Positions 10,701-20,220 of a stretch of 64,000 nt of DNA are shown piece by piece. The translations under genes were made by a program, and so were the position numbers. Positions within the stretch are counted from its first letter, which is position 1. The number at the start of each line of letters is the position of its first letter. Source of the DNA: Medicago truncatula (Eukaryota > Streptophyta > Magnoliopsida > Fabales > Fabaceae); the NCBI RefSeq assembly GCF_003473485.1, contig NC_053045.1, forward strand, positions 51,936,494 through 52,000,493, given 5' to 3'. The notes beneath the pieces are model-generated. The model made no database searches. It saw nothing but the letters and a program-made list of their open reading frames with translations, and was not told the origin of the DNA.

Positions 10701-12652
10701 TAATGAAAGCTTCAAGCCTTCGGGTTTTTACAATTTATGGTGAGTCTGTTCTTTGAAAGTATGCATGTCTTATACCATTTTCTCCTCTCAATGCACTTTA
10801 GCCTTGTCCTCATCATCATAACCAATGAAAATATATCGTATATCTTCTCTGCATTAAAGTCGTTCCATTTGGTAGGGTGGGTGTTCTTTTATTTCCCTTT
10901 TCTGAAGCAAAAGATGCATGCAGGTACACAAAACAAGTATAATAAGCCCCTATGGCCCTATTTGCTCTTTTTCTTCATGACATATTCTATTTCCTGTTCT
11001 ATGACATATTATTTGTGATATTTAGTAGTTACTTGTTTTTTTTTTATTTTCTCTTTCCAATCTGTATTATGTACTTCTCTGAAAGCGTCTCGTTTCTATG
11101 TTTAGTTTATTGGAGCAACTATGGGATCTGCAGAATTGCAGATTCAAACTGATACTGGTCTAATTGGCATGCCAAGCAATATCTGTTGTGTTGTTGTGGA
11201 GTATCTTGCTGGAGGTACACTGAAATCATACCTAATAAAGAACAGGAGGAGGAAATTAGCTTTTAAGGTTGTCATACAGCTGGTGCTTGATTTAGCAAGA
11301 GGGTAATCTATTTTAATTGAGTTTAGCAGATTGAAAAAAAAAAACCATCATTTGTCTATATAACTAACCACTCGCTTGGTTTTACAGGTTGAGTTATCTT
11401 CACTCTCAGAAGATTGTTCACAGAGATGTGAAGACCGAAAACATGCTGCTGGATAAGACCCGCACAGTTAAAATTGCTGATTTTGGGGTTGCACGAGTCG
11501 AGGCGTCAAATCCTAATGATATGACCGGGGAGACCGGAACCCTTGGTTATATGGCTCCAGAGGTGTGTAGTTAGTACCTGTAGAATCTTTTGGGTTAAAT
11601 ATGTTTGTAGTCCCTATAAAATTACGAATCTTTCAAGTTTATCCCTATAAATGTATTATGTTTCTATAAATTGTATGGACTAAAAATGGATAGAATTTTT
11701 ACTAGGACTACACTCAAAAAATGGATATTTTACTAGGACTTGAAACATTCAATCAAAATAATTGTACTGGCATGTATAACAGAGAACGAGCCTTGGTGTA
11801 AAGGCATGCAGTGTCTCAAGATCCTCTTGTTAAAATTTGAATTGACCTTATTTTGTAATAACTTTGTCTATCTCTAGTCAAAGATTTAATAAGACTTCAT
11901 CAGAATTTATGAACGTATGAAGAGATAGATATCCTGTGAAAATTGTGCATATCTCTTTCTTCACTCATTAATAAATTCTGATGAGAGGACCAATTTTCTG
12001 TCTGATGGAGAATGGATATACCTAGCCCCAATTTAATCCTATTGGGAGTGGGTGAGTATCTCTGTTTTCCCTTGTCATTCTAAGAGTTCTTCAATGAGAA
12101 TAATTGATTACCTTAATATTTAATTGTTCAAAGAGAAAGCCGTTGTAATTGACTATTCATTTTTTCCCAATGGGGTTGGCTTCTTACAGGTTTTAAATGG
12201 AAACCCCTATAACAGGAAATGTGATGTGTACAGTTTTGGTATCTGTTTATGGGAGACATATTGTTGTGACATGCCATATCCTGACCTAAGTTTCTCAGAG
12301 ATTACTTCAGCTGTTGTTCGCCAGGTATACTTGCTACCTTGTTTCAGTTGATTGCCTTATGTAAGCAATTCATATTTATAATTGCAGTGGATTCTGTGTT
12401 TGTGAATCCATTATGATGACATTATTGTTTTCTGTTGGAATTTAGAATTTGAGACCAGAAATACCAAGATGCTGCCCAAGTTCTCTTGCAAACGTAATGA
12501 GGAAATGCTGGGATGCCAGTCCTGATAAGCGGCCAGAGATGGATGAGGTAGTTACCATGCTGGAGGCCATTGACACATCCAAAGGTGGAGGTATGATCCC
12601 TATTGATCAGCAGCAGGGTTGTTTTTGCTTTCGCAAGCATAGAGGACCATGA
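7727..12652 (+). CDS. Raf-like MAPKKK, group C serine/threonine protein kinase
   Basis: Six exons (7727-8069, 8734-8855, 11106-11302, 11388-11562, 12190-12324, 12446-12652) join in phase to 392 residues. The N-terminus GFVRADQIDLKSIDEQLERH is characteristic of plant group C Raf-like kinases, cytosolic protein kinases related to HT1 and STY-type proteins. All catalytic motifs are present: P-loop ARGTFGTV at 96-103, catalytic lysine 116 (VAVKLL), HRDVKTEN at 232-239, DFG at 252-254, APE at 277-279, and the CW..P..RP helix in the last exon. The protein ends in a Cys/Phe- and Arg-rich tail (CFCFRKHRGP). Intron 2 is 2.25 kb and holds a TRIM element in the sense direction. Nothing suggests loss of function. 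The in vivo substrate cannot be inferred. Confidence 0.92.
9076..9616 (+). mobile_element. TRIM (terminal-repeat retrotransposon in miniature)
   Basis: Two 225-bp direct repeats (9076-9300 and 9392-9616) start TG(T/G)TGGAAATTCC and end AAATTTCAAC(A/G), without length change between them. They flank a 91-bp interior. The interior opens with a tRNA-Met-type primer-binding region (TGGCAGCAGAGCC) and closes with a purine-rich tract (GTGAGGGGGTG). The whole is bounded by the 5-bp target duplication GGTCA (9071-9075, 9617-9621). The two LTRs differ at roughly 20 of 225 sites, so the insertion is old, likely several million years at usual plant rates. It is non-coding and sits in intron 2 of the kinase gene. 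Confidence 0.88.
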
Positions 12653-13645
12653 AGTTCTATTCTTTAGTTGACAACAAACAATTTGGTTTTAGTGGTTTTT
12701 CACTATTTGAAGAATCAAATTTGTATCTATGGTGAGAATACAAAAATTGGATACTGTAATGAGATGAGAGAGATACACAGTAGCAGGTATAGGTTGGAGG
12801 AATTGGTGCCTCTGATTTTCTTTTACTCTTGCCTTTTTTTCTCCACTTGGTTTGAGTTTTGTGGGTATGGGTATTAATTTCAGCCAATGTTGCCTCCCAG
12901 CTGGATCTTCATTATACTATATATTATATATTATACTGTTGCAAACTTGCAATCATATTTGATGTGATTAAATTGGACCCATTGGCTTGGTGTTCTAATC
13001 TCTCCTTGCTTTCATCATCCGAACTTAATCCCAATAGTATTCAAAAGGGTAATGGTGTTTGACTGGTATAATTAGTGTTTATCGATATAGAATGGGGAGA
13101 AAATAAGGTCAATATCAATGTTTCATTGTTCCTGTTTAATGGCAATATAATAATGAAGTCAAAATGTATACGTATAGTAATGCGGTATGGTTGTCGTCGG
13201 ATAATCAAGTTTTATAAGCATGTGATTAGACATTTGATCCATGATCCTCAAATTAGTCGATTCTTCGGCCGGATACTGAGTTTTAAAAGAAAAAGTTATG
13301 AACCTTCTGTTTTTTCAATGAAGTATTGAACTGTGAATAATTTATGAAATGTATATTTATTTTTGTCATCTGATGATTATGATACACTCTTCTAATAAAT
13401 CTAGGCTAACTCAAACAAACAACTCAAATAAACATGTACATCGTTTAGGTCCACAACAATCGCTGTAATGATCTCAACTTATTCTATTCTACAAGAGATC
13501 AGTGCTATGACTTTACAATATAAAAACAAGTTATTCCTTTCAAAAATATGAGAAAAAGAAAAAATTCCAAGAGACCTTGGTATGTACTAAAAGAACAACT
13601 TTTTCCTTTGAACTTGTTCTTTCTTTCTGTCAATCCAAGCTGTAG
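12653..13645. other. 3' flanks of the convergent kinase and SWEET genes
   Basis: The 3' UTRs of the plus-strand kinase and the minus-strand SWEET gene point towards each other here. Short frames (12668-12877, 13075-13329) show no recognisable product. Confidence 0.4.
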
Positions 13646-15750
13646 TCATACATTGTTGACACTACTAGGTGGAGCATCATCGTCCCACTTTGTTGTTCGG
13701 TAGTAAACGGCATAAAGGATGAGCTGAGCCAATCCAGAAAGTGCTCCCAATCCATTCGGAATCTATGCATTCAAACATTTTATTAGCAATCGTAAACTAC
13801 AAAGGCATCATTTGATTAATTTCAAAGCTTAACCAAGGGACTAACCAGCTCAAATAAAATGTAAAGTTAAATAGAATATATAGATCCTTAGAACAAAAAT
13901 TTAACAATAATAACGACTAATGATAGATAGATTATTACCACTACGAATGGATCCCATCTAAGAAGTGCATAAGTCGTCCAAATAAGCCCATTGGCAAAGT
14001 TGGCTAGTGAGAGTAAGAATGGCATGTACTTCACACTCTTCGATCTAATTACTTGACGCTGTTCTTTTTTTAAGGTGTGAAAATTAAAAAAAAAAACAAG
14101 CAAATTAACAAAATAAAACAACCAAAGTAATTGCTATTATACAAACCAAAAACACAAATTTGGCAGGAAACTAGTTAATTAAGAAACTGAATAATCACAC
14201 GTACCATGACAGTCAAGGGTGAAAAGTACATAAGGATGTTAAAGATTATGCATATAACTCCAACAATGAACCTTCTCTCTTTAAGGTTGGTAACAAAATA
14301 CATGACAATAAATACCACTAAGACAAGGAATACAACTTCAGCTAGAAGGGCCAACAAGATCTTCTTCTGAAATTGATTAAAATTCACCCAATCCACCAAC
14401 CAATTAGAACAAAAATTATAGAATCAGAAATATTGATCAATTGTTAAGTGAAAAAACTAATGTTTTAAAAATTGAACTTGACATCAAACCGGTCAGACTT
14501 TTGGATCATGGTTCAACTGGTTTAAATCGCTTGAACCAAAATTAAACAATCCTACATTTAAGTAACTGAACATATCATAGACAATGTTCATGGTTTGACC
14601 TTCAGTTCGATTTTTAAAACATTGAAAGGAAAAATAGACTGTAACTTAATTAATAAGTTTGAGATGTTTCTCACACGCTTACTCCCATTTGAGTATACGA
14701 AGAAGATGGAAGTGTAGATAATCTCAATGAAGAAGCCAAAGCCATTAATTGTGAGGACAAGAGTGTTACTTTTACTAATGAAGGGCATTCCATAGAATGA
14801 CCACATTGCACAATTGAGTATAGTTACCACATACGGATCTGGTTTGAAATCTTGCACTGATTTTGCCTTGCATATTTTTATAAATGTAGGCCTGCGTATA
14901 TATTAGAAATACATATTTGTCATTAATTATCAGTGCTAAAATCCTTAAATTAAGTACAAGGATAAAGAGAAAGAGGGAGATAAATTTACACCGGTGACAT
15001 GAATAAACAAAAAGAAATGGCATTTCCTGCAAATAAAATAACATTCCATATATTAGCAAAAATAAAATTGTATGGTGATATTCTAAAGCGTGTTAAATTA
15101 ATTCTTTCATTTTTTTCCCTACAATCTTGATGTCAAATTAGATTATCCCTATTCCCGTGAGCTTAGCTCAGTTGGTAGGGATATTGCATATTATATGCAG
15201 GGGTCGGGGTTCGAACCCGTACACTCCACTTCTCCACAATTTAATTGTATGAGCTCTAACCACTAGGTTACTTGACAAAAAAAATTAGATTATCCCTGCA
15301 TGCAGTTGCAAACTCTAACTCAAACTCATTTAAAGAATTGATCTCTCTCCACATATAAGTCAAGATTGAAGCATTCAAATATTTATCACTCATGTCACAC
15401 TAGGTTGATCATTCTCTTTAGATCAAAATGACCAAATAAAAATATTGAGAAAGAATGCGGTGTTATGTTAAGTAGCACCAATATCAAATTTAAAGCATGT
15501 TTGATGTTTGACATTGGGCACAATGGTGTTGACGTTAACACAACACCAACACATATAGTTACATTCTATCACTTCTGTTTTCTTAAATTATTATCATGTC
15601 TGCGGTTGGTGCCGATACTTCTTAGGGTTGTATAAGTTTAACAACTTGATAGAACAAGAAAGAAGGAATAAACAGGGGAAATAAGCCAGAGGTTTTTCTG
15701 CACTAACCGATTATTCCAATAATGGTTCTTATTAAATAAGTGTCTACCAT
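13646..15750 (-). CDS. SWEET: SWEET-family bidirectional sugar transporter
   Basis: Six exons (15750-15708, 15026-14990, 14891-14675, 14366-14205, 14058-13939, 13762-13646) join in phase to 231 residues. The sequence carries the two MtN3/saliva triple-helix repeats of a seven-helix SWEET. Repeat 1 spans roughly residues 6-92 ([35 protein letters not shown]). Repeat 2 spans roughly 128-212 ([58 protein letters not shown]). Conserved prolines and the asparagine/tryptophan pocket residues are retained. Length and intron phases are normal for the family. SWEETs move sugars down their gradient across plasma or vacuolar membranes. The first exon resembles clade II members, but subclade and substrate are not certain. 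Introns contain a small MITE and a SINE. Confidence 0.93.
14459..14626. mobile_element. small fold-back MITE in SWEET intron 3
   Basis: The left arm ATGTTTTAAAAATTGAAC and the right arm GTTCGATTTTTAAAACATTG are near reverse complements about 130 bp apart. Flanking complementarity continues (TTGACATCAAACC / GGTTTGACC..). The superfamily is not assigned because no clear target duplication was found. Confidence 0.55.
15151..15281 (+). mobile_element. tRNA-derived SINE
   Basis: The head GTGAGCTTAGCTCAGTTGG is an RNA polymerase III A box and GGTTCGAACCC is a B box, about 40 bp apart as in a tRNA. The body ends in an A-rich tail (CTTGACAAAAAA). A perfect 16-bp target duplication, AAATTAGATTATCCCT, flanks it at 15135-15150 and 15282-15297. 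It cannot be a tRNA gene: there is no acceptor-stem pairing and no 3' stem. It lies in SWEET intron 1. Confidence 0.9.
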
Positions 15751-16402
15751 GGCTGCAAAATTCAAAGAAGAAGCTGAAGAAAGACGATGTAAACAAATGA
15801 AGAATGTTTCTCCAAAAAAAAAAAAAAACAAATGAAGAATGCAAATGAAAATTGATAGCTAAATATATATATTTTTTTGTTTTTTGAGGGAAGCTAAATA
15901 ATTGTTTTTGAAGAAGGAAGCTAAATAATTTTTTAATATGTGTACTTAAGCAATATGCCATAAATAGGTATTTGGACACTTATCTAAGTTTGGGTGATGT
16001 TTTAGTTCTTGACCGCAACAAGTGTGAAGTGCTGACCGGCGAACCTGCATTCTAGCCATAACAAACTTCTTTTTCTTCGGAATTCACTGTCTAACATAGT
16101 AACAATCTAACTAATACCACTGGTCCCTATTCATTTTAAGTGTTTTCAATTATTGATTTATCTATTACCACAAGTCAAGTGCTAACCATCTAACTAACAT
16201 AACACCACTGTTTTCAACGATTGTTATACTTTTTGTTGAAATTTTATGATTTAGAAGAAAGTCAAGTGTTATTACTATTACCATAAGCCGAAGATCAATA
16301 CTAATAAAAAAAGTCCCCTCGACAAAAAAAGTACTAATAGTTAAATATGTCTTTGTTTCCACTTTTGGTCCAAATATGCCTTAGTTCTAAAATGTCTCAT
16401 GT
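15751..16402. other. upstream region of SWEET gene
   Basis: AT-rich promoter-side spacer. It contains an A run at 15817-15830 and no believable coding sequence. Confidence 0.4.
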
Positions 16403-16702
16403 TTTTTTTTTTTTTTTTTTTTTTTAAATATGTCTTTAATCCTTGCACTTTCATCAGATTTTGGCATTGGTCCCTACACTTTTTTTTGTTTGGAATTGGT
16501 CCCTGCACTTTGTAAAAATATTGGTATTGGTCCCTCTATTAATTTTCTGTTAAAAAAAAAACACAAAACTATTGGTATTGGTCCCTGCACTTTGTAAAAA
16601 TATTGGTATTGGTCCCTGCACTTTGTAAAATATTGATATTGGTGTCACGTGGCGTGAAATGATTGGGCCACGTGGCACTCCGTTGGTTTTGTATTTTTTT
16701 TT

Positions 16703-17226
16703 GGGTTAAATATGTTTTTGGTCCCTATGTTTTGCACGATTTTGAGAATTAGTCCTTACATTTCAATAAATGTTTTTAAAATCCCTACATTTTTCCTGAG
16801 TTAGTGTAAATAGTCCCTGTTGTCAAATTTCTAACGTGATGCCAATGTTGGCGGTTCAATCTCGCCGGAAAACGGCGGAGAACTTCACCACGATCTTTCT
16901 CCGCAGCTTCGTAGATGCGGATCGCCGGTGTTCGTCACACTTCCGGTGAAATATGTTGGTTTAGAGGGGAAGATTTGGAGGCCGAAAACGATGATGTTAT
17001 CGTTGAAAGCGCTTGTTGTTGCGGGTGTGGAAGGTGTTGTGGTGGAGATTTGGTGGGGTGGGGTTGAACTTGTTATGATGGCCTGTGTTTCATCAACATG
17101 GCACTGATGGCAGAGACCAATTGCACTAACGGAGAAAAAATGTAGGGATTTTAAAAACATTCATTGAAATGTAGGGACTATTCTCAAAATCGCGCAAAAT
17201 GTAGGGACCAAAAACATATTTAACCC
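16703..17226. mobile_element. Pack-MULE-like element carrying a gene fragment
   Basis: A 524-bp element begins GGGTTAAATATGTTTTTGG and ends with the complement (..AAAACATATTTAACCC). Inverted arms are about 90 bp long. It is flanked by nine T residues on each side (16694-16702, 17227-17235), fitting a 9-bp Mutator-type duplication, although a homopolymer is weak proof. The interior is not arm-like: it is GC-richer and encodes part of a beta-amylase. Non-autonomous Mutator elements with captured host gene pieces are known as Pack-MULEs. The arms are the common Medicago-type TIR. Confidence 0.75.
16907..17080 (+). pseudogene. captured beta-amylase exon fragment
   Basis: An uninterrupted plus-strand frame reads SPVFVTLPVKYVGLEGKIW, then RPKTMMLSLKALVVAGVEG, then VVVEIWWGGVE. 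This matches the N-terminal region of plant beta-amylases (family pattern PVFVTLPVDxVG..G, LKALxxAGVEGVxVDxWWG). Beta-amylase releases maltose from starch. The fragment is under 60 codons of a catalytic domain of about 450 residues. It lacks both catalytic glutamates and ends inside the element before the right arm. It replaces the usual V-D-x-W-W with V-E-I-W-W. It has no start codon of its own and is not expected to make an enzyme. Confidence 0.8.
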
Positions 17227-17520
17227 TTTTTTTTTAACAGAAAGTTAACAGAGGGACCAATACCAAACAAAAAAAAGTGTAGGGACCAATGCCAAAATCT
17301 GATGAAAGTGCAGGGACCAATGACACATTTAAATTTTTTTTTTTTTTTAGAGAAAAATGTCTCATGTTAATTCTTTTGTTTTCCAAACATTTAATCCTAC
17401 AAATTTACAAAAGAATTATGCTAAACATAGCGAAAACGGTTTTCACAAAGCATCACGGTGAGTTGATTTTGTAACACAACACCACTACCATTATGATTTC
17501 CGCGAAATTAGAATCAATAG

Positions 17521-17844
17521 TACTCCATCCGTCCTAAAATATAAGAAAAAATTCTCATATTCTTTGTCTTAAAATATAAGTAAAAAATACCAACTTTTAT
17601 GCTATTATTATATTTTTTCAAACAAATCATCTTTTCCAATGTAAAATTAAATGCAAATTGCATTCAATGTGTTCTCCTTTTTATTTTCTCCATAATTTTT
17701 AACCAATGAGAATTATTTTTACATCTTTTCATGAAACTTATTTCAAGGAGAACACAAAAATTTATACCTCAAATCACTAAATGTTAGTTTTCTTAATAAG
17801 TGTGAATTAGTGTTTTTTGCTTATAAATTAGGACGGAGGGAATA
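17521..17844. mobile_element. Stowaway-like MITE, about 324 bp
   Basis: The left end TACTCCATCCGTCCTAAAAT pairs with the right end AAATTAGGACGGAGGGAATA. CTCCATCC/GGAGGGA termini and a TA-type target place it with the Stowaway elements. The interior is AT-rich with no open frame. Confidence 0.75.
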
Positions 17845-18111
17845 TATATATAAAGTAAATTTTTTTATGCCACATTGTCACTTCTACGTTTATTCTCAAT
17901 ATGTTTTTAATGTTTAAAACTAATGTTTTGATTTGTCATACATATCTCAGCAAACTACATACATTACTTTGATTTTATCCACTAAATATTTCATTTTAAT
18001 TTTTAATTGATTTGTAAAATATTTTTTCAATAAATTTAATATTTAATCATAATTCAAATTTCAAAAATATTTATATTTAATTTTTTTATGTATGTGTGTT
18101 ACTCCAATGTT

Positions 18112-18804
18112 TTTAAAAGAAAAAAAATTTAAAATGAATTATATTAACAAAAACAAGCTATCCCTTCAACACAAGGTGTGCCAAAGAGAGTAGACCAAAG
18201 TTTAGAACGAGAGAACATGACTAAAAGATAACAAAAACATTAAACAACACTGAATCATAACGATGAATTTTGGCACCAATTATAAAACTGATAAGTGCAC
18301 GCTCCAATTTTTGCCTTATGCCACCACAGGAAAGATGTTTTATATTTTCCAAAAGCCGTAGAGTAGTGTTCTCAGTACCCCGGAAAATTCTATGATTTCT
18401 CTCCTTTCAGATGACCCAAAATGTCGCAAGCCAGATCATATACATAAAAGATTTGCGCGATTTGGCATAACCTGCTGCTGAACCAAACTGCTCGAAATGA
18501 TCAAAAGTATTAGACGGAAAAGCTGTGTATACCCCTAACCACTTTTGAACCATTTTCCAAACCTGGCCAAAGAAACCACAATTTAAGAATAAATGATCAT
18601 TTGTCTCTTGCATTCCACACCCACCAGTGCATAATTGATCCTCATAATGAACTATTCCCCGCTGAAATAAATTGGTCTTAGTAGGCAATCTATTTCGAAA
18701 AAGCCGCCACACAAAAATAGAGACTTTTAACGGAACGTCCTTCCTCCAAAGGATATCATCAGATATGAAAGAACCACCCTGATTGAGAGGCGTACCTCCC
18801 ATAA
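18112..18804 (-). mobile_element. 5'-truncated LINE fragment encoding a zf-RVT domain
   Basis: The minus-strand frame 18802-18407 encodes a reverse-transcriptase zinc-binding (zf-RVT) segment typical of plant L1-type LINE ORF2: DDILWRKDVPLKVSIFVWR, then CTGGCGMQETNDHLFLNCG. Reverse transcriptase and endonuclease are absent. The insert is flanked by the 18-bp direct repeat GTGTGTTACTCCAATGTT at 18094-18111 and 18805-18822, which defines its borders. This is a short retrotransposed tail of a LINE. Confidence 0.85.
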
Positions 18805-18822
18805 GTGTGTTACTCCAATGTT

Positions 18823-19920
18823 AATTTTATTTTACCTTTTTTTCTATTTTTTCATTTTTTTTTTTTTTTTGTGTAAATCGAAAATTGTTTGCTTGCAACT
18901 GCACAGACTAATATATGAAGTTGGTTAGGATCACAATGGATGGAAAAGCTCTCAAAACATAATATTTAATTTTATAATTTGTTTATTATGGACATGTACT
19001 ATGCTAACACATTAACAATTTTTTAATTAAAAAATTGATGTTGTATGAATATCTCTACACATATTGCACGCCTTAATTATCATTATAAATTGTCTGTAGA
19101 GATACCATTACTATACATATGTATCCATTCATTTAAATTACTTGAAATATTAATTTATTTTATCTTTGTGTGCATGTTAAGCTATTCACTTCATGTTAAT
19201 GGTCGATTTTATCCATATTTTTTTGGCATCTCTAATTAGTGCTGCTGTTACTATTATTTTTTCCTTCATAAGTCTATTATTACTATTATATTCATTTGAT
19301 ATTTTAATTCATTTACATACTTTATGTTCTTTTTTAACAACTAATTGCTAATTTTGTCATTAATAAATTCTTTATTTTAAGAACAAAACTTTGATGCATT
19401 TTCCTTACATGCTTTTTGTTTGGTTCATCACATAATTAAAATTCATTTTTTATGGTTAAAACAAACAATTTGAAAAAAATTGCGGATTTAAGAAATCATA
19501 GGTAGTTGTGAGTATTTTATGTAAAATACCACATGAAACACATTTAAGAAAATACACCTAGGTTATATCCTTATTTTGATTCTAGCAAGAAATTTATGTG
19601 TATTTTTTTAGGTGCTTTTCATATGATTCCTAATTAAACTACTCATGAAAATTATATTTTTAGTTAAGAATCATATGAAAAACACCTAAAGATTTTGTCA
19701 AATTTAATAGATAATTTATTCATTTTTATTTTATTGAGCTACCTCCTTCCCTTCCTCCTTGCCCTTGCATTCTGCAAGTTACATCAAATTGAAAAAGTGA
19801 ACAGCAACAAGAAGCTACTAACATGGATTCAAATATGGATCGAAATTGAATGAAACTGAAATTGATTGCGACAACAATTGGGATGAAGAGGGGTTAAAGG
19901 TTGGAACGATTTGAAGTTAC
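18823..19920. other. AT-rich spacer with a short hairpin
   Basis: No coding sequence is recognised. An inverted repeat with 24-bp arms and two mismatches lies at 19610-19633 and 19664-19687 (AGGTGCTTTTCATATGATTC and its complement), with a loop of about 30 bp. The expected second exon of DSS1 was looked for here and not found. Confidence 0.5.
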
Positions 19921-20008
19921 CTTCGTTGATTTCAAACTCCTCGAACTCGTCGTCGTCTTCAAAGAGATCAACCTTGACGTTCTTGGAAGGTTTTGGCTTG
20001 GTTGCCAT
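19921..20008 (-). pseudogene. DSS1: orphan first exon of DSS1/SEM1-like proteasome subunit
   Basis: The minus-strand ATG at 20008 opens 29 codons, MATKPKPSKNVKVDLFEDDD followed by EFEEFEINE, ending at a perfect donor (GAAG|GTAAC). This is the first exon of plant DSS1 (SEM1/RPN15), a tiny acidic subunit of the 26S proteasome lid that also binds BRCA2. In the normal gene a second exon supplies DWxxxEE..QWEDDWDDDD. No such sequence is visible in the 1.1 kb downstream, where AT-rich DNA and then a LINE fragment follow. The piece is therefore probably a displaced or truncated gene copy. A very long intron is the alternative. Confidence 0.6.
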
Positions 20009-20058
20009 TGGATTAACCCAAATCGCAGAAACCTAATGTAAAATTTGGAAAGAGAAAT

Positions 20059-20220
20059 GATAGTTGTACAACACAACTTTTATACAATTTTCTCTCTCAT
20101 ACTCACCTTATCTTCTTATTCTGCCTCTTCCTTTTTCTCTCTCCATTGTTTTTGACCAATGAGAAGAGAGAACAACTAGATTGTCCTAAAAGTTGTACCA
20201 AAATGGTTGTTCAAATATCA
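20059..20220. mobile_element. fold-back MITE
   Basis: The left arm TGATAGTTGTACAACACAAC and the right arm, whose complement reads TGATATTTGAACAACCATTT, continue inward with ACTTTTA..ACAAT and end in CTCTCTC on both sides. The 162-bp element lies just upstream of the DSS1-like exon and may have disturbed its promoter. The superfamily is unclear. Confidence 0.6.

Larger units (their letters stand above)
16425..17332. mobile_element. outer Mutator-like MITE, split by a second element
   Basis: The left arm (16425-16540: ATGTCTTTAATCCTTGCAC, CATCAGATTTTGGCATTGG) and the right arm (17236-17332, reading the complement) are inverted repeats of the 'ggtcccTgcac' type. The left side includes several tandem GGTCCCTGCACTTTGTAAAA units. 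T-runs of about 20 and 15 bases abut the two ends. A younger element at 16703-17226 sits inside it. Confidence 0.65.

Noticed and set aside
15151-15230. Possible tRNA gene
   Set aside because: A and B boxes are present, but there is no acceptor stem. The unit has an A-rich tail and a 16-bp target duplication, so it is a SINE.
16885-17160. Minus-strand 91-residue frame inside the Pack-MULE
   Set aside because: It is the antisense shadow of the beta-amylase fragment.
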